A stretch of DNA of 64,000 bases from positions 62,001-126,000 of the forward strand of contig DYMU01000002.1 in assembly GCA_020721445.1 (NCBI GenBank). The letters run 5' to 3'. The stretch is from Gemmobacter nectariphilus. Lineage in GTDB: Bacteria > Pseudomonadota > Alphaproteobacteria > Rhodobacterales > Rhodobacteraceae. The notes under the pieces were generated by a model. That model saw only the letters and a program-made list of their open reading frames with translations. It was not told the DNA's origin and did no database searches. The translations under genes were made by a program, and so were the position numbers. Each line of letters opens with the position of its first letter. The first letter of the stretch is position 1. Shown here piece after piece: positions 9,137 to 19,021 of the stretch.

Positions 9137-10900
9137 ATGGGCATGGACGGGGCGGCTGCGGGTGGTAAAGTGATCGCGCGGGCAGTTTCCGGGGGCAGGG
9201 TGCGCAATCAGGTTGATCTGGCAATGCCCCCCGAGGCGTTGTTCCTGAACCCAGGCCGGGACGCGGGTTTTGCGCTGCTGGCTGAACCCGCGCAGTGGTG
9301 GCGGTTGCGCGCGCCTGCGGTGATCGAGGGCTTTGCCGCCTCGGTCGATGATGCGATGAACGCCCGGATTGACACGCAGGTCCGGCAGGCCAAGCGGCAC
9401 CGCAGTTTTGCCAAGGTGGTTGAATTTGCCAGCGTTCCGGTGCTGCTGACCGGGGCAGAGTTTCGCAAATCCTATGCATCGGCGGGGGGGAAGTGTCTGT
9501 TGAACGGTGCGTCGGGCGCGCGGATGCTGAACCGCCATTCCGGCGAGGGCGATGCGATCCAGCGCTATTTTGCCGAGTGTCAGGCGGCGAATGAGGGGGC
9601 GTCCTTGCCGCTGACAACCCTGCCCGAAGGCGTGGATTTTGCCATCGAGTGTCGCAACACCTTTAACTACTTTCACTTTCTGACCGAAACCCTGGGCCAG
9701 CTTTGCGTTCTGGATGGGCTGGGGTTCATGGGTCGGGTGTTCATTCACTTTCCCAACCACGAGGCCAAGACGCGCGGCTTTACCGGGGCCTTCGTTGCGG
9801 CCCTGTTCCCGGAGCTGGCGGGCCGGGTGGTGTTCGAGCGGGCGCCAAAGTCCTATGACCGGGTGGTTTCGGCCTATGGCACGATGCTGACCTATTTCCA
9901 GATGCCGCCTGACTGGGTTGGCAGTCTGGATGCATTGGCACCGTCTGATCTGGCCTGGCACGGTCACGCGGTCAGTCGATTGACACGGGCGACCTTGGCG
10001 ATGAACAGCCTTGATTCTGGCCTTGTGGCGTTGCGGGTGCGGGCGTTGCGGGCGATCGAAGGCCGGGATTTCAGCCATCTGCCGAAACGGGTGTATGTTG
10101 CCCGCGCACCGGGGCAGGCGCGTGACCGGCGGATGAAGGGCGAGGCGGCGCTGGTCGAGCTGCTGACCGCCTTTGGCTTTGTCAGCCTTTGCTTTGAGTC
10201 GCTGACGCCACTGGAACAGATCGCGCTGATGGCGCGTGCCGAGATCATGGTGTCGCAGCATGGGGCGGGCTTTGCCAACATGCTGTTTGCCAACCCGGAC
10301 GCCACGGTGATCGAGATCGGCACCTTGCAGACCGCGCAAAGCCGGTGGGGCGACTTCTGGCCGTTGGCGCATGCGTCAGGCTGCCGATACGTTACCTTTT
10401 TTGCCGACCATGACCGCGCCGATCCGCTGGGCGAGCCTGACTTTGCCACCGAAGGCATGGTGCCCGTGCATTTGACAGATCGCGGCCTGGGGCGGCTGAT
10501 GGGCTATGTGGCGGCGCTGTGTGGCCATGCCCCGCGCCTGACGCTGCCGGCGGATGTCGCCAGCCTGGCCGGGCAATTGCTGGCCAGCGCGCATCCGGAC
10601 CGGGCCGAGGCCATGCTGGACAGGCATCGCGACATGCAGCCCGGCGATGTTGACCTGTGCCTGTTGCAGGCCGAGGTGCACAAGGCGCGGCGCGAATGGG
10701 GCGGCGAAATGATGGCGCTGCATGCGGCGTTAGAGGCCGATCCTTCGCGCTGGCAAACGCTGGTGCAGATGCTGTGGTGCGCGCGCAGCGGTGACAATCT
10801 GGAGGTGCTGATCTGGGTGATCCGGCGGATGCAGGGCGATTTTCCCGACCGGCTGGCCGACCTGGCCAAGGGGCGCGACTGGTTGCAGCACCTGTTGTAA
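9137..10900 (+). CDS. GT61-family (DUF563) glycosyltransferase with C-terminal repeat-like region
   Basis: The product (about 587 residues) carries the DUF563/GT61 core: the region around [15 protein letters not shown], the RVYVAR stretch, and the motif [16 protein letters not shown] followed by VIEIGT, which resembles the active region of EOGT/xylosyltransferase-like enzymes. About 130 C-terminal residues (from about residue 460) are alpha-helical and may form TPR-like repeats. It likely acts in capsular or extracellular polysaccharide synthesis; donor and acceptor are unknown. The start is uncertain (ATG at 9137 or 9143; a GTG further in is possible). It is divergent from mutS with a 75-bp gap and has no polysaccharide neighbours. 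Confidence 0.75.
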   Translation: MGMDGAAAGGKVIARAVSGGRVRNQVDLAMPPEALFLNPGRDAGFALLAEPAQWWRLRAPAVIEGFAASVDDAMNARIDTQVRQAKRHRSFAKVVEFASVPVLLTGAEFRKSYASAGGKCLLNGASGARMLNRHSGEGDAIQRYFAECQAANEGASLPLTTLPEGVDFAIECRNTFNYFHFLTETLGQLCVLDGLGFMGRVFIHFPNHEAKTRGFTGAFVAALFPELAGRVVFERAPKSYDRVVSAYGTMLTYFQMPPDWVGSLDALAPSDLAWHGHAVSRLTRATLAMNSLDSGLVALRVRALRAIEGRDFSHLPKRVYVARAPGQARDRRMKGEAALVELLTAFGFVSLCFESLTPLEQIALMARAEIMVSQHGAGFANMLFANPDATVIEIGTLQTAQSRWGDFWPLAHASGCRYVTFFADHDRADPLGEPDFATEGMVPVHLTDRGLGRLMGYVAALCGHAPRLTLPADVASLAGQLLASAHPDRAEAMLDRHRDMQPGDVDLCLLQAEVHKARREWGGEMMALHAALEADPSRWQTLVQMLWCARSGDNLEVLIWVIRRMQGDFPDRLADLAKGRDWLQHLL

Positions 10901-10984
10901 GGGCCAATCGCTGCTGGAAGATGATTGTGTGGCCTTCGTGGCAAGGCTATGACAGGTCACCTTCATTTCAGGAACATATGGCCC

Positions 10985-13246
10985 ATGTCCTCGACCACCC
11001 GTGTCACGCCCGAAGAGGCGCTTGCCTATCACCTTGAACCGCGCCCCGGAAAATATGACATCGTGGCGTCAACCCCGATGGCGACCCAGCGCGACCTGAG
11101 CCTTGCCTACAGCCCCGGCGTGGCGGTTCCGGTGCAGGCCATCGCCGACAATCCGGCACTGGCCTATGACTATACAGTCAAGGGCAACATAGTGGCGGTG
11201 ATTTCCAACGGCACGGCGATTCTGGGCATGGGCAACCTTGGCGCGCTGGCCGCCAAGCCGGTGATGGAAGGCAAGGCGGTGCTGTTCAAGCGCTTTGCCG
11301 ATGTGAACGCGATTGATATCGAGCTGGACACCGAAGACCCCGATGAGATCATCAAGGCGGTTTCTCTGATGGGGCCAACCTTTGGCGGCATCAACCTTGA
11401 GGATATCAAGGCGCCCGAGTGTTTCATCATTGAACAGCGGCTGAAAGAGATCATGGACATTCCGGTGTTTCATGATGACCAGCACGGCACGGCGGTGATC
11501 TGCGCGGCCGGCCTGATCAACGCGCTGGAATTGTCGGGCAAGAAGATCGAAGATTGCCGGATTGTGCTGAATGGCGCAGGGGCTGCGGGCATTGCCTGTC
11601 TGGAACTGCTGAAGCGCATGGGGGCCAAGCACGACAACTGCATCATGTGCGACACCAAGGGCGTGATCTGGCAGGGCCGGACCGAGGGCATGAACCAGTG
11701 GAAATCGGCCCATGCCGCCAATACGCCCTTGCGCACGCTGGATGAGGCGATGGTGGGCGCGGATGTGTTTCTGGGCGTGTCGGCCAAGGGCGCGGTGACG
11801 CCGGAAATGGTGTCTGCAATGGCGGAAAACCCGGTGATCTTTGCCATGGCAAACCCCGATCCCGAAATTACCCCGGAAGAAGCCCATGCCGTGCGGCCCG
11901 ATGCGATCGTGGCCACCGGGCGCAGCGATTACCCCAATCAGGTGAACAACGTGCTGGGCTTTCCCTATCTGTTCCGCGGCGCGCTGGACATTCATGCCCG
12001 CGCCATCAATGACGAGATGAAGATCGCCTGTGCCAAGGCGCTGGCCGCGCTGGCACGCGAAGATGTGCCCGACGAGGTGGCGATGGCCTATGGTCGCAAG
12101 CTGTCGTTTGGCCGCGACTACATCATCCCGACCCCGTTTGATCCGCGGCTGATCTATGTGATCCCGCCCGCCGTGGCCAAGGCAGGCATGGATACCGGGG
12201 TGGCGCGCCGCCCGATCATTGACATGAAAGCCTATGAGCAGGGTCTGAGAAGCCGGATGGACCCGACCGCCAGCATCTTGCAAGGCGTGCATGCGCGGGC
12301 CAAACAGGCGCAGGCCCGGATGATCTTTGCCGAGGGCGACGAGCCGCGTGTGCTGCGCGCCGCTGTTGCCTATCAGCGCGCCGGTCTGGGCCGCGCGCTG
12401 GTGGTGGGTCGTGAGGCGGACGTGCGCGAAAAGCTGGATGCCGTGGGTCTGGGCGATGCCGTGCGCGAGCTGGAGATCGTGAACGCCGCCAATTCACGGT
12501 ATCTGGATACCTATAAGGATTTCCTTTACGCCCGCCTTCAACGCCAGGGCCAGGACCGGCAAGACATTCACCGGCTGGCCGCGCGCGACCGGCACGTGTT
12601 CTCGGCCCTGATGCTGCAACACGGGCATGGCGATGGGCTGGTGACCGGCGTCACCCGCAAATCGGCGCATGTGCTGAGCCTGATCAACAACGTGTTCGAC
12701 GCCAAGGCGTCAGATGGGGCGGTGGGGGTGACGGCGCTGCTGCACAAGGGCCGGATCGTGCTGATCTCGGATACGCTGGTGCAGGAATGGCCCGAACCCG
12801 AGGATCTGGCGACCATTGCCATCCGGTCCGCCGGGGTGGCGCGGTCGCTGGGGCTGGAACCGCGGGTGGCCTTCGTGTCGTTTTCCACCTTCGGCTACCC
12901 GGTCAGCGAACGCGCGACCAAAATGCATGACGCGCCAAAGGTGCTGGACCGGATCGGGGTGGATTTCGAATATGAAGGCGAAATGACCGTCGATGTGGCG
13001 CTGAACCCCGAGCAGATGAAGAACTATCCGTTCTGCCGCCTGACCGGGCCTGCCAATATTCTGGTGGTGCCGGCGCGCCATTCGGCCAGCATCTCGGTCA
13101 AGCTGATGCAGGAAATGGCCGGGGCGACGGTGATCGGGCCGATCCTGACCGGGGTGAAGAAGCCGATCCAGATCTGTTCGACCAATTCGACGGTGAACGA
13201 TATCCTGAACATGGCGGTGATGGCCGCCTGCAAGATCGGCCAGTAA
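10985..13246 (+). CDS. maeB: NADP-type malic enzyme with C-terminal phosphotransacetylase-like domain
   Basis: The enzyme decarboxylates malate to pyruvate with NAD(P)+ reduction and belongs to the large MaeB class (753 residues here, about 760 in E. coli). The N-terminal malic domain shows SLAYSPGVAVPV and FHDDQHGTAV, the Rossmann site is LNGAGAAGIACLELL, and the C-terminal half resembles phosphate acetyltransferase (HGDGLVTGVTRKSA), thought to be regulatory. The ATG at 10985 is preferred, with AGGAAC upstream; an earlier in-frame ATG at 10949 is less likely. It provides pyruvate and reducing power during growth on C4 acids. A hairpin terminator follows. Confidence 0.93.
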   Translation: MSSTTRVTPEEALAYHLEPRPGKYDIVASTPMATQRDLSLAYSPGVAVPVQAIADNPALAYDYTVKGNIVAVISNGTAILGMGNLGALAAKPVMEGKAVLFKRFADVNAIDIELDTEDPDEIIKAVSLMGPTFGGINLEDIKAPECFIIEQRLKEIMDIPVFHDDQHGTAVICAAGLINALELSGKKIEDCRIVLNGAGAAGIACLELLKRMGAKHDNCIMCDTKGVIWQGRTEGMNQWKSAHAANTPLRTLDEAMVGADVFLGVSAKGAVTPEMVSAMAENPVIFAMANPDPEITPEEAHAVRPDAIVATGRSDYPNQVNNVLGFPYLFRGALDIHARAINDEMKIACAKALAALAREDVPDEVAMAYGRKLSFGRDYIIPTPFDPRLIYVIPPAVAKAGMDTGVARRPIIDMKAYEQGLRSRMDPTASILQGVHARAKQAQARMIFAEGDEPRVLRAAVAYQRAGLGRALVVGREADVREKLDAVGLGDAVRELEIVNAANSRYLDTYKDFLYARLQRQGQDRQDIHRLAARDRHVFSALMLQHGHGDGLVTGVTRKSAHVLSLINNVFDAKASDGAVGVTALLHKGRIVLISDTLVQEWPEPEDLATIAIRSAGVARSLGLEPRVAFVSFSTFGYPVSERATKMHDAPKVLDRIGVDFEYEGEMTVDVALNPEQMKNYPFCRLTGPANILVVPARHSASISVKLMQEMAGATVIGPILTGVKKPIQICSTNSTVNDILNMAVMAACKIGQ

Positions 13247-13251
13247 GGCAA

Positions 13252-13276
13252 AAGGCCCGCCCCTGTGGCGGGCCTT
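13252..13276. terminator. Bidirectional terminator between maeB and msrA
   Basis: AAGGCCCGCC (13252-13261) pairs perfectly with GGCGGGCCTT (13267-13276) around CCTGT. The hairpin lies between two convergent genes and has short A/T tracts on both sides, so it can serve both strands, though the T-runs are weak. Confidence 0.7.
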
Positions 13277-13279
13277 CGG

Positions 13280-13912
13280 TCATTTGGCAAAGGCGGCCTC
13301 GGCCCCCCAAACCTGCTTTACCCGCGCATCCCGACCGCAGGCATCGCGATAGAACTTGTAGGCGTTCTTCTTCTGCTTCGGCCCGGCGCGGGTCAGGATG
13401 ATGTCGCTGCTTTTGTAATAATCCTGATGGTAGTCTTCGGCGTTCCAGAAGGTGCGGGCCTGCACCACCGGGGTCACGATCTTTTGGCCCAGAACCTTGC
13501 CTGCCTCGGCCACCGCCGCCTCGGCCGCCTGCTTTTGCGCCGCGTTCGAGACGAAAATGGCGGTCCGGTAGGCGGAACCCCGGTCACAGAACTGCCCGCC
13601 GGCATCGGTCACGTCGATGGATCGCAGGAACTTGGCGATCAGATCGCCATAGCTGATGGTGGCATTGTCAAAGCTGATCTCGACCGCCTCATAATGCCCC
13701 TCGTGGTTTTGATAGGTCGGGTTCTGCCTGTCCCCGCCGGTATAGCCCGACACCACCGATGTCACCCCCGGCACCTTTTCAAAATCCGACTCGACGCACC
13801 AGAAACAGCCACCCGCGACGATGGCCTTTTCCGGGGCGGCATGGCTGCCGGTCGTGCCCATCATCAGCATCAAACTGGCCAGCGCTGCGGCCAATGAACC
13901 TATCCGTGTCAT
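13280..13912 (-). CDS. msrA: Exported peptide-methionine (S)-S-oxide reductase
   Basis: MsrA reduces methionine-S-sulfoxide in oxidised proteins. The catalytic motif GGCFWCVE is at about residues 34-41 (nucleophile Cys36), and a C-terminal Cys in DACGRDARV could resolve the disulfide. The first 25 residues (MTRIGSLAAALASLMLMMGT then GSHA) form a signal peptide, so this copy should act in the periplasm, unlike the cytosolic E. coli enzyme. The ATG at 13912 has GGAGGG upstream at good spacing. It is a single gene, convergent with maeB. Confidence 0.92.
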   Translation of the reverse strand: MTRIGSLAAALASLMLMMGTTGSHAAPEKAIVAGGCFWCVESDFEKVPGVTSVVSGYTGGDRQNPTYQNHEGHYEAVEISFDNATISYGDLIAKFLRSIDVTDAGGQFCDRGSAYRTAIFVSNAAQKQAAEAAVAEAGKVLGQKIVTPVVQARTFWNAEDYHQDYYKSSDIILTRAGPKQKKNAYKFYRDACGRDARVKQVWGAEAAFAK

Positions 13913-14057
13913 TGCGACCCTCCATGTGTCACCCGCCACAGACCACCACGCCTTGCCGCGCGTCCACTCACCCTGCCGTGAGGTCACGCAACGGTGAAGC
14001 TGGCCCTTCCCCTTGGCGCGCCGTCAGCCTAGCCTGACACCACAACGGGGGGCCGAC

Positions 14058-14957
14058 ATGACCAATGCAGTTTCCACCCATCAGGCCGACGATGATGCGC
14101 GCAACGAAACCATCCTGATCTGGGTGAATGGCGCGCTTAAACCAAGACGCGAGGCGCTGGTGTCGGTCTACGACTCCGGCTTCATGCTGGGCGATGGCGT
14201 GTGGGAGGGCCTGCGGCTTTACAATTGCCGCTGGAGCTTTCTCGACGATCATCTGGACCGCTTGTTCGAAGCCGCGAAGGCAATCGACCTTGATATCGGC
14301 ATGACCCGCGATCAGATCGCGGCAGCCATCTTCCAGACCCAGACCGCCAATGGCATGCAGACCGATGCCCATGCCCGGCTGATGGTGACGCGCGGGGTCA
14401 AGACCCGGCCGTTCCAGCACCCGAAACTGTCGCAGCAGGGGCCGACGGTGGTGATCATCATGGAACACTCGCGTCCAAACCTGCCGCGCCCGATCCGGCT
14501 TGCCACCGTGCCGCATTTGCGCGGATTGCCGATGACGCAAGACCCCAAGCTGAACAGCCATTCCAAACTGAACTGCATCCTGGCCTGCATTGCCGCCGAA
14601 AAGGCCGGCGCGGATGAGGCGCTGATGCTGGACATCCACGGCTTTGTGAACACCACCAACGCCTGCAACTTCTTCATCTTGAAAAAGGGTCAGGTCTGGA
14701 CCAGCACCGGCGACTATTGCATGAACGGCATCACCCGGGCCAAGGTCATCGACCTGTGCCGCGCCAACAACATCCCGGTGTTTGAGCGCAATTTCAGCCT
14801 GTTCGACACCTACAGCGCGGATGAGGCGTTCCTGACCGGCACTTTCGGGGCGCAAACTCCGGTCGGCAGCATCGACGGGCGCACCATCGGCACCGGCCAG
14901 ATCGGGCCGATGACCGAACGCATCCGTGCCCTTTACAAAGCCCTTGTCGGCGCGTGA
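14058..14957 (+). CDS. Class IV PLP aminotransferase-like protein with altered cofactor site
   Basis: The 299-residue protein has the fold-type IV layout: VSVYDSGFMLGDGVWEGLRL near residues 35-54, the PLP lysine in LNSHSKLNCI (Lys170), and GAQTPVGSIDGR near the end. In BCAT and D-amino acid aminotransferases the segment GxVxExxxxNxF supplies a Glu that contacts the pyridine nitrogen of PLP; here it reads GFVNTTNACNFF, with Thr199 at the Glu position. Strict transamination by the standard mechanism is therefore doubtful. It sits 80 bp upstream of a sulfotransferase-like gene. I recall Arabidopsis BCAT-like proteins with a C-terminal class IV domain behind a different N-terminal part, which may be the same pairing. 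The substrate is unknown. Confidence 0.75.
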   Translation: MTNAVSTHQADDDARNETILIWVNGALKPRREALVSVYDSGFMLGDGVWEGLRLYNCRWSFLDDHLDRLFEAAKAIDLDIGMTRDQIAAAIFQTQTANGMQTDAHARLMVTRGVKTRPFQHPKLSQQGPTVVIIMEHSRPNLPRPIRLATVPHLRGLPMTQDPKLNSHSKLNCILACIAAEKAGADEALMLDIHGFVNTTNACNFFILKKGQVWTSTGDYCMNGITRAKVIDLCRANNIPVFERNFSLFDTYSADEAFLTGTFGAQTPVGSIDGRTIGTGQIGPMTERIRALYKALVGA

Positions 14958-14988
14958 TTTCCTCTTGGTGAAAATACCCCACGGGGGT

Positions 14989-15009
14989 TTGGGGGTGTGA
15001 AACCCCCAA
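14989..15009. repeat. Intergenic hairpin, possible rhodobacterial intergenic repeat
   Basis: TTGGGGGT (14989-14996) pairs with ACCCCCAA (15002-15009) around GTGAA, in the 80-bp gap between the aminotransferase-like and sulfotransferase-like genes. The preceding AAATACCCCACGGGGG resembles intergenic repeats I remember from Rhodobacteraceae; that is memory, not a search. No T-run follows, so readthrough is expected. Confidence 0.45.
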
Positions 15010-15037
15010 TCCGACAGCAGCAAAAAGGCAAAGGCCC

Positions 15038-15754
15038 ATGAAAATCGCGATGTGGTCAGGCCCCCGCAACCTCTCGACGGCGCTGATGTATGCCTTTGCC
15101 GCGCGCGGTGATTGCGCGGTGTGGGACGAGCCGTTTTATGCAGCCTATCTGCGGCAGACCGGGATTGACCACCCGATGCGCGATCAGATCCTTGCCGCGC
15201 ATGAGGGGGACGCTGAAAAGGTTGCCGCGGCCTGTATCGGTCACAATCCGCAAGGTCAGAGCCTGTTTTACCAAAAGCACATGACGCTGCACATGGTCCC
15301 CGCCTTTGACCGGGGTTTTCTGCGCGGCCTGACCAATGTGTTCCTGATCCGCCATCCGGCGCGGGTGGTGGCGTCTTATGCCAAAAAGCGCGAAGGTCCG
15401 ACGCTGATGGATATCGGCTTTGTCCAGCAGGCCGAGTTGTTCGATCAGGTGGCGGGGTGGGGCGGGCAGCCGCCGCTGGTGATCGACAGCGCCGATATCC
15501 GCGCCGAACCACGCGCGGCGCTGACCCGGCTGTGTGCGGCGCTGGGCATCGGGTTTACGGAAAGCATGCTGCACTGGTCGGTGGGGCCAAAGCCCTATGA
15601 TGGCGTCTGGGCCCCGCATTGGTACGGCGCGGTGCATCGGTCCAGCGGGTTTGAAGACCCGGAAGGCGAGTTGCCGGAATTGCCGGAGGGATATCAACAG
15701 ATCGTCGATCAGGCGCTGCCGTTTTATGATCGGTTGCAGCGGTTTGCGATCTAA
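15038..15754 (+). CDS. Sulfotransferase-like P-loop protein
   Basis: The 238-residue protein begins MKIAMWSGPRNLSTALMYAF, a P-loop of the type that binds the 5' phosphosulfate of PAPS in sulfotransferases, followed by CAVWDEPFYAAYL. FLIRHPARVVASYAKK resembles the 3'-phosphate-binding strand and helix. No signal peptide or membrane segment is seen, so it should be cytosolic. It follows the class IV aminotransferase-like gene and probably shares its transcript. Whether it transfers sulfate, and to what, cannot be read from the sequence; a nucleotide-binding or kinase-like role is possible. Confidence 0.65.
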   Translation: MKIAMWSGPRNLSTALMYAFAARGDCAVWDEPFYAAYLRQTGIDHPMRDQILAAHEGDAEKVAAACIGHNPQGQSLFYQKHMTLHMVPAFDRGFLRGLTNVFLIRHPARVVASYAKKREGPTLMDIGFVQQAELFDQVAGWGGQPPLVIDSADIRAEPRAALTRLCAALGIGFTESMLHWSVGPKPYDGVWAPHWYGAVHRSSGFEDPEGELPELPEGYQQIVDQALPFYDRLQRFAI

Positions 15755-15762
15755 GCCGGTCG

Positions 15763-15802
15763 CCCCCCCACCCCATCCCTCCCCCACGAGGGGGGAGGGA
15801 GG
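15763..15802 (+). repeat. GC-rich repeat, copy A
   Basis: A 40-bp C-rich/G-rich element reads CCCCCCCACCCCATCCC then TCCCCCACGAGGGGGGAGGG and can fold on itself. Copy B at 15875-15916 is its near inverted complement and copy C at 62878-62917 is in the same orientation. It lies between the sulfotransferase-like gene and argG. The C-strand has four C-runs, so the opposite strand could form a G-quadruplex. Confidence 0.75.
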
Positions 15803-15874
15803 TGCGCCATGGCAGATGTCTCAACGGGGGCAAAGCCTCGGCGGGGCCAAACCTCAACGTGTCAAGACCAAGTG

Positions 15875-15916
15875 CCTCCCCTCCCCCTCTGTGGGGAGGG
15901 GATGGGGGTGGGGGGC
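15875..15916 (-). repeat. GC-rich repeat, copy B (inverted relative to A)
   Basis: This is the inverted partner of copy A, 72 bp away, reading CCTCCCCTCCCCCTCT then GTGGGGAGGGGATGGGGG and TGGGGGGC. The last part has four runs of at least four G (15893-15915), a strong G-quadruplex pattern. It ends 10 bp before the argG stop codon, so it may also act in 3' end formation of argG mRNA. Confidence 0.75.
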
Positions 15917-15925
15917 TTTGCCCGG

Positions 15926-17158
<1,233 letters not shown>

Positions 17159-17281
17159 CGGAACGCTCCCTTTGGGATTTGCGCGGGGATAAGGCGAAAC
17201 GCGACAAAGGGCAAGAAACACGGCGTAACGGTTACAATTCGCCGCGCTTGCCAAATTGGGGGCGGTGCGGCATCCAAGGGC

Positions 17282-18529
17282 ATGACCGATTTTGCCAAAG
17301 ATGCCCGCCTTGCCACAGACGCCCTGCGCGATCTGTTTGACCCCACGCCTTTGCAGCGCAACGACCACCTGTCGCAGCGCTATGGTGCCGAGATCTGGCT
17401 GAAGCGTGAGGATCTGTCGCCGGTGCGGTCCTACAAGCTGCGCGGCGCGTTCACGGCGATGCGAAAGGTGCGGGCGCAGCAACCGGACCAAGGCCAGTTT
17501 GTCTGCGCCAGTGCTGGTAACCATGCGCAGGGGGTGGCGTTTGCCTGCCGGCATTTCGGGGTGCAGGGCACGATCTTCATGCCGGTGACGACGCCGCAGC
17601 AGAAAATAGACAAAACCCGCATCTTTGGCGCGGGTTGCGTGCAGATTGAACTGACGGGCGATTATTTCGACCAGACGCTGGCCGCGGCCAAGGCGTTTTG
17701 CGCCGATCAGGGTGCGCATTTCCTGTCGCCCTTTGACGATGAGGACGTGATTCTGGGGCAGGCCTCGGTCGGGGTGGAAATACTGGATCAGTTGGGGGCT
17801 GATCCTGATCTGGTGGTCTTGCCGGTGGGCGGCGGCGGGCTGTCTTCGGGCGTGACCAGCTACATGCGTGCCGTTGCGCCGGGTGTGGCGTTTCGCTTTG
17901 TCGAGCCGTTGGGCGGTGCGTCGCTGACCGCGGCGCTGGCGGCGGGCGGGCCAAAGACGCTGGCCGAGGTGAACAGCTTTGTCGATGGCGCGGCGGTGGC
18001 GCGGTTGGGTGACAAGACCTTTCAGCGGCTGGATTGGATCGATCCGTCGCATGTGCTGCTGGCACCCGAGGACCGGATCTGCATCACCATGCTGGAGATG
18101 CTGAATGTCGAAGGCATCGTGCTGGAACCGGCGGGGGCGCTGGCGGTGGATGTCTTGCCGGAATTGGCCGAGGTCATTCGCGGCAAGACGGTGGTCTGCG
18201 TCACCTCGGGCGGGAACTTTGACTTTGAGCGGCTGCCCGAGGTCAAGGAACGGGCGCAGCGCTTTGGCGGGTTGAAGAAATATTTCATCCTGCGGATGCC
18301 GCAGCGCCCCGGTGCCTTGCGTGAGTTTCTGGAAATGCTGGGGCCCGAGGATGACATTGCCCGCTTTGAATATCTGAAGAAATCGGCGCGCAACTTCGGG
18401 TCGGTGCTGATTGGCATCGAGACCAAGTCGCCGCATAATTTTGTCAGGCTGTTCACCCGGCTGGATCAGGCGGCATTTCCGTACCGCGACATCACCAATG
18501 ACGGGATCCTGTCCGAGTTTCTGATTTAA
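17282..18529 (+). CDS. ilvA: Threonine ammonia-lyase (threonine dehydratase), short ACT form
   Basis: The enzyme converts threonine to 2-oxobutyrate, the first step of isoleucine synthesis. The 415-residue protein has the PLP lysine motif VRSYKLRGA (about residues 41-49), the glycine-rich phosphate loop [10 protein letters not shown] and the C-terminal SGGNFD. A C-terminal ACT-like region begins near [16 protein letters not shown] and would give feedback control. The length is that of the short, single-ACT class rather than the 514-residue E. coli IlvA. AAGGG is close to the ATG. The 3' end overlaps the convergent Hpt gene by 4 bp. Confidence 0.93.
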   Translation: MTDFAKDARLATDALRDLFDPTPLQRNDHLSQRYGAEIWLKREDLSPVRSYKLRGAFTAMRKVRAQQPDQGQFVCASAGNHAQGVAFACRHFGVQGTIFMPVTTPQQKIDKTRIFGAGCVQIELTGDYFDQTLAAAKAFCADQGAHFLSPFDDEDVILGQASVGVEILDQLGADPDLVVLPVGGGGLSSGVTSYMRAVAPGVAFRFVEPLGGASLTAALAAGGPKTLAEVNSFVDGAAVARLGDKTFQRLDWIDPSHVLLAPEDRICITMLEMLNVEGIVLEPAGALAVDVLPELAEVIRGKTVVCVTSGGNFDFERLPEVKERAQRFGGLKKYFILRMPQRPGALREFLEMLGPEDDIARFEYLKKSARNFGSVLIGIETKSPHNFVRLFTRLDQAAFPYRDITNDGILSEFLI

Positions 18530-18855
18530 GCGACGGCAACGGCCGGCATCCCGCCAAGAAAGCTTTGCCGAGAGACTGTGTAGGTGGCGACGATCTGGTC
18601 AAGGTCAATATCGGTGCGGCCGGATGCGGCCCTGCGTTCGCCCGCCTGGCAGATTTGCGCCAGATCGGCCAAGCCAAGGTTCAGCGCGCTGCCCTTGAGA
18701 AAATGAAGATCGCGCTCGATCGCGCGGGCATCGGTCAGGGTTGGGATGCGGCTGACCACGTCATCCGCCTCGTCCAGAAACAGGCTGACCACCTCGCCAA
18801 AGTCATCCGGCCCGATTTCTGCGCACAGATCGTGCACACGTTCCCAATCAATCAT
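18526..18855 (-). CDS. Hpt-domain phosphotransfer protein
   Basis: The 109-residue protein is a single histidine phosphotransfer domain: a four-helix-bundle pattern with [11 protein letters not shown], in which His51 is the phosphorylation site. It relays phosphate between a hybrid kinase and a response regulator. It begins 166 bp from the start of the divergent receiver-PP2C gene, which is a plausible partner. No histidine kinase is encoded nearby, so the kinase must be elsewhere. The ATG at 18855 (AGGTGG upstream) is preferred over the GTG one codon earlier. Confidence 0.85.
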   Translation of the reverse strand: MIDWERVHDLCAEIGPDDFGEVVSLFLDEADDVVSRIPTLTDARAIERDLHFLKGSALNLGLADLAQICQAGERRAASGRTDIDLDQIVATYTVSRQSFLGGMPAVAVA

Positions 18856-19021
18856 CACACCACCTATGGATCGCCCATGTCAGGGAAGGATCAAGGATGC
18901 CGCTTAACGCAGCGTCACCGAACAGTGGCGCGACCGGGGCAAACCTTCTCAGTTTTACATTTCACAGAGGCTTAACACCCTTGGCCGCATGTCATTGGCC
19001 AGACAAAGGGGCGGCGCACGC

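Noticed and set aside
9062-10372. N-terminal extension of the mutS frame over the glycosyltransferase gene
   Set aside because: The extension is Arg/Pro/His-rich shadow sequence; MutS homology begins at VTPMMAQYL and a TTG with a ribosome-binding site fits at 9061.
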